Both the position numbers and the translations under genes were made by a program. Below are positions 9,810-19,355 of a stretch of DNA of 64,000 bases, piece after piece (the first letter of the stretch is position 1; every line of letters begins with the position of its first letter). The stretch spans positions 3,600,074 through 3,664,073 of the forward strand of contig FN543093.2 of NCBI GenBank assembly GCA_000027065.2. Direction: 5' to 3'. The notes under the pieces were generated by a model. It searched no databases and was not told the origin of the DNA. It saw only the letters and a program-made list of their open reading frames with translations. Origin of the DNA: Cronobacter turicensis z3032 (GTDB taxonomy: Bacteria; Pseudomonadota; Gammaproteobacteria; Enterobacterales; Enterobacteriaceae).

Positions 9810-9827
9810 GGGGCGCCGAAGCGCCCC
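9810..9827 (-). terminator. Hairpin after rpiA
   Basis: A 7-bp all-GC stem (ggggcgc/gcgcccc) closed on the minus strand by a UUCG tetraloop, 8 bp beyond the rpiA stop. Downstream on the minus strand is an A-run rather than a U-run, so it may be a 3'-end stabiliser or an imperfect terminator. Confidence 0.55.
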
Positions 9828-9834
9828 GGTCAGA

Positions 9835-10494
9835 TCATTTCACGATGGTTTTCACGCCGTCGGCGGTGCCGATCAGCGCCACGTCCGCGCCGCGGTTCGC
9901 AAAAAGCCCAACGGTGACAACGCCCGGAATGCCGTTAATGGCATTCTCCAGCGCAATCGGATCGAGAATGGCCATACCGTAGACATCGAGAATCACGTTG
10001 CCGTTATCGGTCACCACGCCCTGACGATACTCCGGACGCCCGCCGAGCTTCACGAGCTGACGCGCGACCGCGCTACGGGCCATCGGGATCACTTCCACCG
10101 GTAGCGGGAAGTTGCCGAGCACATCCACCTGCTTGGACGCATCCGCAATACAGATGAACTTTTTCGCCACCGACGCGATGATTTTCTCGCGGGTCAGCGC
10201 CGCGCCGCCGCCTTTGATCATCTGCATCTGGCCGTTGATCTCATCAGCGCCATCCACATAGATGCCGAGAGAATCCACCTCGTTAAGATCGAAAACGGTA
10301 ATGCCTAAGCTTTTGAGCTTTTCGGTAGAGGCGTCAGAGCTCGAAACCGCTCCTTCAATCTCGTTTTTCATGGTGCCCAGCGCGTCGATAAAATGCGCAG
10401 CGGTGGAGCCTGTGCCTACGCCGACAATCGTGCCCGGCTCGACATACTGAAGTGCGGCCCAGCCGACGGCTTTTTTAAGTTCATCCTGCGTCAT
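9835..10494 (-). CDS. rpiA: Ribose-5-phosphate isomerase A
   Basis: 219 residues from the ATG at 10494; a longer reading from 10548 adds 18 unrelated residues, and MTQDELKK is the family start. It interconverts ribose 5-phosphate and ribulose 5-phosphate in the pentose phosphate pathway. Active-site motifs are visible: GTGST (27-31), DGADE (81-85) and [11 protein letters not shown] (94-104) with catalytic Glu103. It is divergent from argP with 167 bp between. A GC-rich hairpin follows the stop. Confidence 0.97.
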   Translation of the reverse strand: MTQDELKKAVGWAALQYVEPGTIVGVGTGSTAAHFIDALGTMKNEIEGAVSSSDASTEKLKSLGITVFDLNEVDSLGIYVDGADEINGQMQMIKGGGAALTREKIIASVAKKFICIADASKQVDVLGNFPLPVEVIPMARSAVARQLVKLGGRPEYRQGVVTDNGNVILDVYGMAILDPIALENAINGIPGVVTVGLFANRGADVALIGTADGVKTIVK

Positions 10495-10661
10495 GAGAAT
10501 TTTGCCTGTGGTGTAAAAACTGTGACGCATTATAAAACAACCCGTCACGCAATGGGCGAGTCATTCTGCGGCACAGCTCCGATGTTTGCGTTTGGGTCTG
10601 TATCCGGTGCAAATTTATGTCATAGTGCGAAACATAACGAGACAGGGAGCACACCACAGAG

Positions 10662-11555
10662 ATGAAACGCCCGGACTACAGAACACTACAGGCGCTGGAT
10701 GCGGTGATAAGAGAGCGCGGGTTTGAGCGCGCCGCACAAAAGCTGTGTATTACGCAGTCCGCTGTATCGCAACGTATTAAACAACTGGAAAATACGTTCG
10801 GTCAGCCGTTGCTGGTGCGTACTGTGCCGCCGCGACCCACCGAGCAGGGGCAAAAGTTGCTGGCCCTGCTGCGCCAGGTCGAGCTGCTGGAAGAAGAGTG
10901 GCTGGGCGATGAACAGACCGGCTCGACGCCGCTGCTGCTGTCGCTCGCGGTTAACGCCGACAGTCTCGCGACCTGGCTCCTGCCCGCGCTGGCACCCGTG
11001 CTGGCGGATTCGCCGGTACGCCTCAATTTGCAGGTCGAAGATGAAACCCGCACCCAGGAGCGGCTGCGCCGCGGCGAAGTGGTGGGCGCGGTGAGTATTC
11101 AGCCTCAGGCGTTGCCGAGCTGTCTTGTCGATCAACTGGGCGCGCTGGACTATCTCTTCGTCGCCTCTAAACCCTTTGCCGATCGCTACTTCCCGAACGG
11201 CGTAACGCGCGCGTCGCTCCTGAAAGCGCCCGCTGTCGCCTTCGACCACCTGGATGATATGCATCAGGCGTTTTTACAGCAGAATTTCGATCTGCCGCCG
11301 GGCAGCGTGCCCTGCCACATCGTTAACTCGTCGGAAGCCTTCGTACAGCTGGCCCGCCAGGGCACGACGTGCTGTATGATCCCGCATCTGCAGATTGAAA
11401 AAGAGCTGCAAAGCGGCGAGCTTATCGACCTGACGCCCGGGCTTTACCAGCGCCGGATGCTCTTCTGGCACCGCTTCGCGCCGGAGAGCCGTATGATGCG
11501 CAAGGTCACCGACGCGCTGCTGGATTACGGGCGCAAGGTACTGCGTCAGGATTAA
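10662..11555 (+). CDS. argP: LysR-type regulator ArgP
   Basis: 297 residues, the length of E. coli ArgP (IciA). LysR family: N-terminal winged helix-turn-helix at about residues 4-62 ([20 protein letters not shown]) and a periplasmic-binding-like effector domain. It responds to arginine and lysine and activates argO, which lies about 0.9 kb downstream on the opposite strand. It is divergent from rpiA. A clear bidirectional terminator ends it. Confidence 0.96.
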   Translation: MKRPDYRTLQALDAVIRERGFERAAQKLCITQSAVSQRIKQLENTFGQPLLVRTVPPRPTEQGQKLLALLRQVELLEEEWLGDEQTGSTPLLLSLAVNADSLATWLLPALAPVLADSPVRLNLQVEDETRTQERLRRGEVVGAVSIQPQALPSCLVDQLGALDYLFVASKPFADRYFPNGVTRASLLKAPAVAFDHLDDMHQAFLQQNFDLPPGSVPCHIVNSSEAFVQLARQGTTCCMIPHLQIEKELQSGELIDLTPGLYQRRMLFWHRFAPESRMMRKVTDALLDYGRKVLRQD

Positions 11556-11580
11556 AAAACCCGCCAGGTGGCGGGTTTTT
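11554..11580. terminator. Bidirectional argP/yggE terminator
   Basis: Stem aacccgcc/ggcgggtt with loop aggt, an A-run on the left and a T-run on the right, so it can end argP on the plus strand and yggE on the minus strand. It overlaps the last bases of the argP stop codon. Confidence 0.9.
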
Positions 11581-11583
11581 CGT

Positions 11584-12366
11584 TTACTGCTGCTGTGATG
11601 GCGCGTTGGTCGCCGCAGGCGCGGTACCCGGGTTCGCCGTACCGTTCTGCGCCTGAGAAGGCTGGAGTTCAAACACCACATCCACCTGATCGTCAAACTG
11701 GATAGTCTGCTGATCGTAAGTGTCCTGCGCGGAGGCCGGCGCCGCCGCTTCGGCTTTCATCATGCGCATCACCGGGGTCGGCTGGTAGTTAGAAACGTGG
11801 TAGCGCACGCTGTAAACCGGACCAAGCTTGCTATTAAAGCCGCTCGCCAGTTGCTGCGCCTGACGCACCGCGTCGTCAATAGCCGCTTTGCGCGCTTTAT
11901 CTTTATATTCATCCGGATGCGCCACGCCCAGGGAAACCGAGCGGATTTCATTGAGGCCCGCTTTCAGCGCGCCATCCAGCAGCTCGTTCAGTTTATCGAG
12001 TTTGCGCAACGTCACGTCAACGGTGCGTACCGCGCGATACCCCTTCAGCTGGGTTTTGCCATCCTTGAGATACTCATATTCCGGCTGGGTACGCAGGTTG
12101 GCGGCGTTCACGTCTTTTTTCTCGACGCCGTTGTTCTGCAGGTAAGTCAGATACTGCGCCACGCGATCGTCCGCCTGTTTTTTCGCGGATGCCGCGTCTT
12201 TCGCAGAGACGTTGACCTCAATAGACAGCGTCGCGATATCCGGTACCGCATCCACGCTCGCCGTGCCGGAGGTGACAATATGCGGGCCGTTGGGCAGTTC
12301 ATTCGCCTGAACGGACGTCACGCCAAAACCAATCATTGCCGCAAGGGCCATCACTTTAAACTTCAC
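11584..12366 (-). CDS. yggE: SIMPL-domain periplasmic oxidative stress protein
   Basis: 260 residues from a GTG start at 12366, chosen because GGAGGAAGAACA precedes it and the product then begins with KFKVMALAAMIGFG, a signal peptide ending near VQA (residues 1-20). The upstream-extended reading from 12432 would bury the signal. The mature protein is a SIMPL (DUF541) domain: GTASVDAVPDIATLSIEV through QFDDQVDVVFELQP. E. coli YggE lowers oxidative damage and oligomerises in the periplasm; the mechanism is unknown. The C-terminal tail is low-complexity, rich in Ala, Asn, Pro and Gln. Confidence 0.93.
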   Translation of the reverse strand: MKFKVMALAAMIGFGVTSVQANELPNGPHIVTSGTASVDAVPDIATLSIEVNVSAKDAASAKKQADDRVAQYLTYLQNNGVEKKDVNAANLRTQPEYEYLKDGKTQLKGYRAVRTVDVTLRKLDKLNELLDGALKAGLNEIRSVSLGVAHPDEYKDKARKAAIDDAVRQAQQLASGFNSKLGPVYSVRYHVSNYQPTPVMRMMKAEAAAPASAQDTYDQQTIQFDDQVDVVFELQPSQAQNGTANPGTAPAATNAPSQQQ

Positions 12367-12470
12367 TGTTCTTCCTCCATGCTGCGTGCAAGTAAAACCG
12401 CCCGCCAGAGAGAGTCGGGCATCTGCCTGCAAGCTTAGCGGCTCAACGCCGAATGTCCATCAGAGAAGGC

Positions 12471-13106
12471 TTAGAGGCCGAGCGCGGACAGATGATGTAT
12501 CCCTTCGCGCGCCAGCTGGAAGGCGATAATCCACATGACCAGGCCCACCAGCAGATTAATCGTCCGTTGCGCTCTTGCGGTGCGAAGACGCGGCGCAAGC
12601 CAGGCGGCAAGCAGCGCAAGGCTGAAAAACCAGATAACCGACGCGCTGATGGTGCCGAGCGCAAAGGCGCGTTTCGGAATGGCGTCAAGCTGTCCGCCAA
12701 GGCTGCCGAGCACCACAAAGGTGTCGAGATAAACATGCGGATTAAGCCAGGTCACCGCGAGCATCGTGGTGATAATACGCAGCCTGCCCTGGTTGAGAAT
12801 TTCCGCTGATGCCAGCTCCGGGTTGCCCGCCAACGCGGTTTTCAGCGCCCCGAAACCGTACCATAGTAAAAACGCCACGCCGCCCCACGTCACCAGCGCC
12901 AGCAGCCACGGCGACTGCATCAGGATAGCGCTGCCGCCGAAAATTCCGGCGCAGATTAATACGATATCGCTCAACGCGCAGAGCGAGGCGATCATCAGAT
13001 GATACTGGCGGCGAATGCCCTGGTTCAGGACAAAAGCGTTTTGCGGGCCAAGCGGTAAAATCATCGCCGATCCCAGGGCAAGCCCCTGAAAATAAAAGCT
13101 TAACAC
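12471..13106 (-). CDS. argO: Arginine exporter ArgO
   Basis: 211 residues, LysE/RhtB family with about six membrane helices. The N-terminal signature [16 protein letters not shown] (about residues 20-35) is diagnostic of LysE/ArgO. It exports arginine (and canavanine) across the inner membrane and is activated by ArgP, whose gene is nearby. The 145-bp upstream region toward mscS carries an AT-rich promoter zone where ArgP would bind. No operon partner. Confidence 0.95.
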   Translation of the reverse strand: MLSFYFQGLALGSAMILPLGPQNAFVLNQGIRRQYHLMIASLCALSDIVLICAGIFGGSAILMQSPWLLALVTWGGVAFLLWYGFGALKTALAGNPELASAEILNQGRLRIITTMLAVTWLNPHVYLDTFVVLGSLGGQLDAIPKRAFALGTISASVIWFFSLALLAAWLAPRLRTARAQRTINLLVGLVMWIIAFQLAREGIHHLSALGL

Positions 13107-13214
13107 GTTGCGTTTCCCAAGCGTTATCGTGACAGGCGCTCAGTGTAAGGGCTGCGGTTCATTAGCAAAAACGAATAATTTTAATCACCAATAAGCAATG
13201 CTAATAAAGAAGAA

Positions 13215-13244
13215 TAAAAAAACGGCCTGCACCAGGCAGACCGT
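13215..13244 (-). terminator. mscS terminator
   Basis: On the minus strand, stem ACGGTCTGC/GCAGGCCGT with a 5-base loop is followed by seven U. It lies 8 bp past the mscS stop. Confidence 0.9.
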
Positions 13245-13251
13245 ATTGAGC

Positions 13252-14184
13252 TTACTGGCCGTCGGCCGGTTTTTCCTTTGGCGCATCAGGCTGCGTAATA
13301 ATGGCAGACTGCGGCGGCTGTGCTTTTTCTTCAGCCGCGTTGTTGACCGGCTTGTAATGCACATCCATCTGCGGGTAAGGAATACCGATGCCGTTGGCGT
13401 CCAGCGTTTTCTTGATACGCGCCAGCACGTCCCAGTAAACTTCCTGCAGATCGCTGCTCTTGCTCCAGACGCGGATCACGAAGTTCACGGACGACGCGCC
13501 CAGCTCGTTCATACGCACGGTCATTTCACGATCTTTCAGGATGCGGTCTTCGGACTGAATAATCTCCGTCAGCAGCGCGCGCACTTTATCAATATCCGCA
13601 TCGTAAGAGACGCCGATGATAAATTCGTTACGGCGTACCGGTTCGCGCGAAAAGTTGATAATGTTGCCCGCGATGATTTTCCCGTTCGGCACCACGACAA
13701 TACGTCCATCCGGCGTGCGCAGCGTGGTGGAGAAGATCTGAACCTGCAGCACGGAACCGGCGACGCCGCCGAGATCGACATATTCACCGGCGCGGAACGG
13801 ACGGAAAGTGACCAGCAGTACGCCCGCCGCAAGATTTGAGAGCGACCCCTGCAGAGCCAGACCGACGGCCAGACCGGCGGCACCGAGTACCGCGATGACG
13901 GACGCCGTCTGCACGCCGACGCGGCCCAGCGCGGCAATCAGCGTAAAAGCGATGATCCCATAGCGCACCAGGGCTGACAGGAAATCGGCCACGGTGGCGT
14001 CGATATGACGGGCGACCATGACGCGGTTTAGCGCATTGGAAATGGCGCGCGCCACAATCATCCCGACGATAATAATGGCGATGGCCGCCACAATATTGAC
14101 GGCATAGCTGATAAGCAGCGCCTGGTTACGCACCAGCCAGCCGCCGGCGTTATTGATGCTGTCTATTACGTGTAAATCATCCAT
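13252..14184 (-). CDS. mscS: Small-conductance mechanosensitive channel MscS
   Basis: 310 residues, against 286 in E. coli. Three N-terminal membrane helices (about 25-130) include the pore helix [21 protein letters not shown] with the small-residue packing typical of TM3; a beta domain and alpha/beta vestibule follow. It opens on membrane tension to release solutes during osmotic downshock. The C-terminal tail (about 25 residues, rich in Pro, Ala, Lys and Gln) is longer than in E. coli. It is transcribed alone. Confidence 0.96.
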   Translation of the reverse strand: MDDLHVIDSINNAGGWLVRNQALLISYAVNIVAAIAIIIVGMIVARAISNALNRVMVARHIDATVADFLSALVRYGIIAFTLIAALGRVGVQTASVIAVLGAAGLAVGLALQGSLSNLAAGVLLVTFRPFRAGEYVDLGGVAGSVLQVQIFSTTLRTPDGRIVVVPNGKIIAGNIINFSREPVRRNEFIIGVSYDADIDKVRALLTEIIQSEDRILKDREMTVRMNELGASSVNFVIRVWSKSSDLQEVYWDVLARIKKTLDANGIGIPYPQMDVHYKPVNNAAEEKAQPPQSAIITQPDAPKEKPADGQ

Positions 14185-14321
14185 TCGACATCCTTTCCCC
14201 TGGTCGGGTGATTAATAAACTGCCCGGTTTACGGCAGCGCCAGTTGTTAAAGGGTAAACAAAACCCCGGCGCTCTGCCAGTCGGCCACCCGCGAATCAGA
14301 TTCCGGTATGTTGCTATTCCC

Positions 14322-14355
14322 AAAAAGAAAAGCCCACCAAAAGGTGGGCTTTTTC
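14322..14355. terminator. fbaA terminator (possibly bidirectional)
   Basis: Stem agcccacc/ggtgggct with loop aaaa, followed on the minus strand by TTTTCTTTTT. It ends the epd-pgk-fbaA cluster, about 20 bp after the fbaA stop. Confidence 0.9.
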
Positions 14356-14375
14356 CGGCGATGCTGTAAAAAAGC

Positions 14376-15452
14376 TTACAGTACGTCTACCGCGTTCAGC
14401 TCTTTGAACGCCTGCTCCAGACGAGTCACCATGCTCGCCTGCGCAGCGCGCAGCCACACGCGCGGATCGTAGTATTTCTTGTTCGGCTGATCTTCGCCTT
14501 TCGGGTTGCCCAGCTGACCCTGCAGGTAAGCTTCGTTTTCTTTGTAGTACTTCAGGATACCTTCCCAGGTTGCCCACTGGGTGTCGGTATCGATGTTCAT
14601 TTTGATAACGCCGTAGCTGACGGAATCTTTGATTTCCTGAGCAGAAGAACCGGAACCGCCGTGGAACACGAAGTTCAGGCTGTTGTGCGGCAGGTTATGT
14701 TTCTTACAAACATATTCCTGAGAGTCGCGCAGGATGGTCGGGGTCAGTTTCACGTTACCCGGCTTGTAAACGCCGTGTACGTTACCGAAGGACGCCGCGA
14801 TGGTGAAACGGTGGCTGATCGCGTTCAGTTTGGTGTACGCGTAGTCAACGTCTTCCGGCTGGGTGTAGAGTGCGGAAGCGTCCATATGGCTGTTGTCCAC
14901 GCCATCTTCTTCACCGCCGGTGCAGCCCAGTTCGATTTCCAGAGTCATGCCCATTTTGGACATGCGCTCCAGGTATTTGGAGCAGATTTCAATGTTCTCT
15001 TCCAGAGACTCTTCAGACAGGTCGATCATGTGAGAAGAGAACAGCGGTTTGCCGGTAGCGGCAAAGTGTTTTTCACCCGCGTCCAGCAGACCGTCGATCC
15101 ACGGCAGCAGTTTCTTCGCGCAGTGGTCAGTGTGCAGGATAACCGGCACGCCGTAGTGTTCAGCCATCTGGTGAACGTGATGCGCGCCGGAGATAGCGCC
15201 CAGAATGGCTGCCTGCTGGCCTTCGCCTTTGAAGCCTTTGCCTGCGATAAACGCGGCGCCGCCGTTAGAGAACTGAACGATAACCGGCGCTTTTACTTTC
15301 GCAGCGGTTTCCAGAACGGCGTTAATGGAATCGGTACCCACGCAGTTAACTGCCGGCAGCGCAAAGTTGTTCTCTTTAGCTACCTGGAATACTTTCTGTA
15401 CGTCGTCGCCAGTGATGACGCCCGGTTTTACGAAATCAAAAATTTTAGACAT
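14376..15452 (-). CDS. fbaA: Fructose-bisphosphate aldolase, class II
   Basis: 358 residues (E. coli 359). Zinc-dependent aldolase that splits fructose 1,6-bisphosphate into dihydroxyacetone phosphate and glyceraldehyde 3-phosphate. Motif HTDHCAKK places the catalytic Asp at 109 and a zinc His at 110; later ligands lie in LEIELGCTGGEEDG and FHGGSGSS. It is the last gene of epd-pgk-fbaA, 97 bp after pgk, with a terminator-like hairpin between them. Codon choice is strongly biased, as expected for a highly expressed glycolytic gene. Confidence 0.99.
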   Translation of the reverse strand: MSKIFDFVKPGVITGDDVQKVFQVAKENNFALPAVNCVGTDSINAVLETAAKVKAPVIVQFSNGGAAFIAGKGFKGEGQQAAILGAISGAHHVHQMAEHYGVPVILHTDHCAKKLLPWIDGLLDAGEKHFAATGKPLFSSHMIDLSEESLEENIEICSKYLERMSKMGMTLEIELGCTGGEEDGVDNSHMDASALYTQPEDVDYAYTKLNAISHRFTIAASFGNVHGVYKPGNVKLTPTILRDSQEYVCKKHNLPHNSLNFVFHGGSGSSAQEIKDSVSYGVIKMNIDTDTQWATWEGILKYYKENEAYLQGQLGNPKGEDQPNKKYYDPRVWLRAAQASMVTRLEQAFKELNAVDVL

Positions 15453-15518
15453 ATTAACGTTGTCCTGTATGTGTATCTTCGACCGTTGGAAAGGGTAAGC
15501 GAGCTGTCAGGCGCGCTG

Positions 15519-15542
15519 AAAAACAGGCGGGATGCCCCGCCT
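15519..15542 (-). terminator. Terminator-like hairpin between pgk and fbaA
   Basis: On the minus strand, stem AGGCGGG/CCCGCCT with loop GCAT is followed by G and five U. It sits 8 bp after the pgk stop and 67 bp before the fbaA start, so it could attenuate read-through from pgk into fbaA. Confidence 0.75.
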
Positions 15543-15549
15543 GCTTACA

Positions 15550-16713
15550 TTATTTCTTCGCGCGCTCTTCGAGCATCGCAACTGCCGGCAGAACTTTGCC
15601 TTCCACGAATTCGAGGAATGCGCCGCCGCCAGTGGAGATGTAGGAGATCTTGTCGGCGATGCCGAACATATCGATAGCGGCCAGGGTGTCGCCGCCGCCA
15701 GCGATGGAGAACGCGTCGCTTTCTGCGATTGCGCGAGCCACGATTTCGGTGCCTTTACGGAAGTTCGGGAATTCGAACACGCCCACCGGGCCGTTCCACA
15801 GAATCGTTTTGGCGTTTTTCAGGATTTCAGCCAGTTTCTCAGCGGAAACGTCGCCCATATCCAGAATCTGCTCTTCATCTTTGATCTCAGTAACAGACTT
15901 CAGGGTAGCCGGCGCGGTTTCAGAGAACTCGGTCGCTACGCGAACGTCAGTCGGGACCGGGATATCGCAAGTCGTCAGCAGACGTTTCGCTTCATCAACC
16001 AGATCGGCTTCGTACAGGGATTTACCGACGTTGTGGCCCTGGGCTGCAACGAAGGTGTTGGCGATACCGCCGCCGACGATCAGCTGATCAGCGATTTTAG
16101 ACAGGGAATCCAGTACGGTCAGCTTGGTAGAGACTTTAGAACCCCCTACGATAGCAACCATCGGGCGAGCCGGCTCTTTCAGCGCTTTACCCAGCGCGTC
16201 CAGTTCTTCTGCCAGCAGCGGGCCTGCGCACGCCACGTCAGCGAATTTCGCGACGCCATGAGTGGAAGCCTGCGCGCGGTGCGCGGTACCAAATGCGTCC
16301 ATGACAAACACGTCACACAGAGAAGCGTATTTTTTCGCCAGCGTCTCGTCGTCTTTCTTTTCGCCTTTGTTAAAGCGAACGTTTTCCAGCACCACCAGCT
16401 CGCCTTCAGCCACTTCGACGCCGTCGAGGTAGTCTTTCGCCAGGCGAACCGGCGAGTTCAGTTTGTCTTTCAGGTAGTTAACTACCGGCAGCAGAGAGAA
16501 TTCTTCGTTGTATTCGCCTTCGGTCGGGCGGCCCAGGTGGGACGTCACCATCACTTTAGCGCCCTGTTTCAGAGCCAGTTCGATGGTCGGCAGGGAGGCG
16601 CGGATACGCGCGTCAGAGGTGACTTTCCCCTCTTTTACCGGAACGTTGAGATCGGCGCGGATCAGAACGCGTTTACCTGCCAGATCCAGATCGGTCATCT
16701 TAATTACAGACAT
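15550..16713 (-). CDS. pgk: Phosphoglycerate kinase
   Basis: 387 residues, identical in length to E. coli Pgk. It transfers phosphate from 1,3-bisphosphoglycerate to ADP. The PGK signature [16 protein letters not shown] is at about 14-29, and the nucleotide-binding GGGDTLAAI and TGGGAFLEF lie near the C-terminus. Middle gene of epd-pgk-fbaA, 74 bp after epd. The ATG follows GAGAGGATTCACC. High codon bias. Confidence 0.99.
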   Translation of the reverse strand: MSVIKMTDLDLAGKRVLIRADLNVPVKEGKVTSDARIRASLPTIELALKQGAKVMVTSHLGRPTEGEYNEEFSLLPVVNYLKDKLNSPVRLAKDYLDGVEVAEGELVVLENVRFNKGEKKDDETLAKKYASLCDVFVMDAFGTAHRAQASTHGVAKFADVACAGPLLAEELDALGKALKEPARPMVAIVGGSKVSTKLTVLDSLSKIADQLIVGGGIANTFVAAQGHNVGKSLYEADLVDEAKRLLTTCDIPVPTDVRVATEFSETAPATLKSVTEIKDEEQILDMGDVSAEKLAEILKNAKTILWNGPVGVFEFPNFRKGTEIVARAIAESDAFSIAGGGDTLAAIDMFGIADKISYISTGGGAFLEFVEGKVLPAVAMLEERAKK

Positions 16714-16787
16714 GGTGAATCCTCTCGTTGATTCTTAAAGTTTTGCAGACCCCATACATCGTGGCCTAAGCCGTAATGCATGAAATC

Positions 16788-17807
16788 TTACCTGAAACCA
16801 ATAGCTGCCATCGCTAACGTGGTGTCGAGCATCCGGTTAGCGAAGCCCCATTCGTTATCGCACCAGACCAGTGTTTTAATCAGGTGCGCACCACTCACCC
16901 GTGTCTGGGTGCCGTCCACAATGGCGCTGTGCGGATCGTGGTTAAAATCTGTTGAGACCAACGGTAATTCCGTATAGTCAACTATACCATGAAATGCACC
17001 CTGTGCCGCTTTTTGCAGCAACAGGTTGACTTCATGGGCTTTTACCGGTTTCTGTACCGTCACGCTTAAATCAATGGCCGTCACGTTAATGGTAGGCACG
17101 CGTACTGCAATTGCCTCAAAGCGGTCATGAAATTTAGGAAAAATACGCGTTATACCCGCGGCAAGCTTGGTATCGACCGGAATGATGGACTGACTGGCCG
17201 CGCGCGTGCGCCGCAGGTCTGGATGATAGGCGTCGATAACCTGTTGATCGTGCATGGCGGAATGGATAGTCGTCACGGTGCCGGATTCAATTCCGAACGC
17301 GTCGTCCATCAGCTTGATAATGGGGATAATGCAGTTGGTGGTGCAGGAGGCGTTAGACACAATGCGATGTTCAGCGCGCAGTGCCGCTTCATTGACGCCG
17401 TACACAACGGTAGCGTCGAGATCGTTGCCGCCTGGATGTGAGAACAGCACTTTGCGCGCGCCCGCTTCCAGATGGGCGACGCCATCGGCGCGGCTGCCGT
17501 AAACGCCGGTGCAGTCGAGCACAATGTCTACATCCAGCGCTTTCCAGGGCAGCGCGATAATATCGCGCTCATGCAGCAGACGAATGACATCATTGCCAAT
17601 CCAGAGCTGCTCACCTTCCTGACGGACATCCCATGCGAAGCGGCCATGGCTGGTGTCATATTTCAGCAAATGCGCCATGCCCGCAGCGTCGGCCAGCTCA
17701 TTGATGGCGACCACACTGATTTCCGCGCGACGGCCGGACTCATACAACGCACGAACTACGTTGCGCCCGATGCGACCGAAGCCATTAATCGCTACGCGTA
17801 AGGTCAT
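16788..17807 (-). CDS. epd: D-erythrose-4-phosphate dehydrogenase
   Basis: 339 residues from ATG 17807, which has AGGAGATAT directly upstream; the longer frame from 17888 is not supported. It oxidises erythrose 4-phosphate to 4-phosphoerythronate, the first step of PLP synthesis. A GAPDH homologue: NAD motif NGFGRIGRN (8-16), catalytic Cys155 in SNASCTTNC. Epd rather than GapA is indicated by close full-length match and its place before pgk and fbaA. A Cra-type operator and a CRP-like site lie upstream. Confidence 0.97.
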   Translation of the reverse strand: MTLRVAINGFGRIGRNVVRALYESGRRAEISVVAINELADAAGMAHLLKYDTSHGRFAWDVRQEGEQLWIGNDVIRLLHERDIIALPWKALDVDIVLDCTGVYGSRADGVAHLEAGARKVLFSHPGGNDLDATVVYGVNEAALRAEHRIVSNASCTTNCIIPIIKLMDDAFGIESGTVTTIHSAMHDQQVIDAYHPDLRRTRAASQSIIPVDTKLAAGITRIFPKFHDRFEAIAVRVPTINVTAIDLSVTVQKPVKAHEVNLLLQKAAQGAFHGIVDYTELPLVSTDFNHDPHSAIVDGTQTRVSGAHLIKTLVWCDNEWGFANRMLDTTLAMAAIGFR

Positions 17808-17928
17808 ATATCTCCTGCCAGAATCCCGGATGTGAAGAAGCTGACAGAGTAATGCAGCCATCTTCGAAGGGGAATCCTCGCCCGTCACAAACTACAACCG
17901 TTTGATGGATTGTCGAACAATCAGTCGA

Positions 17929-17942
17929 CTGAAACGCTTCAG
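17929..17942. promoter_or_regulatory. Cra (FruR) operator upstream of epd
   Basis: CTGAAACGCTTCAG is a 14-bp near-perfect palindrome with TGAA/TTCA arms and differs from the ideal Cra core CTGAAACGTTTCAG at one base. It lies about 120 bp before epd. Cra control of the epd-pgk cluster is known in E. coli. Confidence 0.75.
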
Positions 17943-18000
17943 CAAGAATAAGCGAATCATGGAATAAAAGGAATGATTCCGCGGCGAAATGACACTAACT

Positions 18001-18016
18001 TCTGACCTGCGTCACA
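18001..18016. promoter_or_regulatory. CRP-like site upstream of epd
   Basis: TCTGA-N6-TCACA differs from the CRP consensus TGTGA-N6-TCACA at one base. CRP is known to act at the E. coli epd promoter. Position relative to the start of transcription was not determined. Confidence 0.45.
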
Positions 18017-18160
18017 TTTTTTCTGGAATAAATTCCACTATTGCATGAGCCGTGATGAATAACGGCTGCATAAATCCCGTCAGGTAGATCATTATCGACG
18101 TTACGCGCCTGCCGCCGCGCTCTACAATGGTGGCGACTCCACAGTAACAAAGGGACAGTG

Positions 18161-19297
18161 ATGGCGTATCCAGAAGAGTACGAAAACGGTGCCGGTCTGG
18201 CTCCTTTACGGGCGCGCTTTCGCGGCTGCCTGCTTGGCGGCGCGGTGGGCGATGCGCTCGGCGCCCCGGTGGAATTTTTAGGCCGGGCGGAAATCACCGC
18301 ACGCTGGGGTGCGCAGGGCATCACGGATTTTGAGCACGCCTGGGGCGGCGCCGGGAAAATCACGGACGATACGCAGATGACGCTCTTTACCGCCGAAGGT
18401 TTGCTGCGGGCCTGGACGCGTGCGGCGATGCGCGGCATCGGCCCGTCATTTACCTCCGTGACCGCGCATGCTTATCTGCGCTGGCTGCTGACGCAGGGCG
18501 AACGCAACTGCCACGGTCTGCTTGATACCACTGAGCTTTCCGGCTGGCTTATCCGGCATAAGGCCCTGTTCCATGCCCGCGCCCCGGGCAACACCTGCCT
18601 CACGGCGCTGCGCGAGATGCGCGCCTGCGGCGAACCGGCCCGTAATAACAGCAAGGGCTGCGGCGGCGTCATGCGCGTGGCCCCGGTGGGGCTTTTTTAC
18701 GTGCGATACCCGGGCGGTGATGTATTGAAAGCGGCGTTCGACACGGGCTGTCAGCTCGCCGCGCTGACGCACGGTCACCCGACGGGCGTTCTCACCGGCG
18801 GCGTGCTGGCGGCGCTGGTCTTACAGCTCGCTCAGGGGGGCTCCCTTCCTGCCGCGCTGGCGCGTTCTCTGGATTTACTGAAAAGCGCGCCCGATCACGA
18901 TGAAACAGAACGCGCGCTTGAACATGCGTGCTTACTCGCCGCTTCGCCGCTTGCCCCACAGGAGGCGATCCAAAAACTGGGTGAAGGCTGGGTCGCCGAA
19001 GAGGCGCTCGCCATCGCCCTTTATTGCGCGCTGCGCGCCCGCTCGTTTGCAGAAGGCGTGCTGATGGCGGTCAATCACGACGGCGATTCCGACTCTACGG
19101 GCGCGATAGCCGGTCATGTTCTCGGGGCGATACACGGGGTAGCGGCCATACCGCAAACGTGGCGGGCGCGGCTTGAGCTTAACGCCGTGATTAAGGAAAT
19201 GGCGGACGACTTGCTGGACTACCGCGACTGGCCAATATCAGACTACGACAACTCACCGTTTGCCATCGCGATGCGTGAGAAATATCCGGGCGACTGA
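18161..19297 (+). CDS. ADP-ribosylglycohydrolase (DraG/ARH) family protein
   Basis: 378 residues; the ATG at 18161 is preceded by AAAGGGACAGTG, and a GTG one codon earlier is also possible. The family's metal-site motifs are all present: GGAVGDALGAPVE (26-38), ITDDTQMT (67-74) and NHDGDSDSTGAIAG (305-318), so the fold should bind two Mg ions and hydrolyse an ADP-ribose or related N-glycosidic bond. The natural target is unknown; relatives act on ADP-ribosylated proteins, ADP-ribosyl-acceptor hydrolysis or nucleosides. It lies alone between epd (divergent) and tktA (convergent), where E. coli K-12 has other genes. No toxin, transferase or macrodomain partner is nearby. Confidence 0.88.
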   Translation: MAYPEEYENGAGLAPLRARFRGCLLGGAVGDALGAPVEFLGRAEITARWGAQGITDFEHAWGGAGKITDDTQMTLFTAEGLLRAWTRAAMRGIGPSFTSVTAHAYLRWLLTQGERNCHGLLDTTELSGWLIRHKALFHARAPGNTCLTALREMRACGEPARNNSKGCGGVMRVAPVGLFYVRYPGGDVLKAAFDTGCQLAALTHGHPTGVLTGGVLAALVLQLAQGGSLPAALARSLDLLKSAPDHDETERALEHACLLAASPLAPQEAIQKLGEGWVAEEALAIALYCALRARSFAEGVLMAVNHDGDSDSTGAIAGHVLGAIHGVAAIPQTWRARLELNAVIKEMADDLLDYRDWPISDYDNSPFAIAMREKYPGD

Positions 19298-19300
19298 GCC

Positions 19301-19335
19301 AAAAAAAACGGGAGGCGCATGGCCTCCCGTTCATT
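19301..19335. terminator. Bidirectional terminator between the ADPRH gene and tktA
   Basis: Stem acgggaggc/gcctcccgt with a 5-base loop; an eight-A run on the left serves tktA on the minus strand, and TTCATTTTATT on the right serves the plus-strand gene. Confidence 0.88.
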
Positions 19336-19355
19336 TTATTACGCGTGATGTGCGG

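Larger units (their letters stand above)
17808..18160. promoter_or_regulatory. Divergent promoter region, epd and ADP-ribosylglycohydrolase gene
   Basis: About 350 bp without a gene between two divergent starts. The epd side has the Cra operator at 17929-17942 and a CRP-like site at 18001-18016. The right part is GC-rich and holds AAAGGGACAGTG, the ribosome site of the gene at 18161. I see no further structure. Confidence 0.6.
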
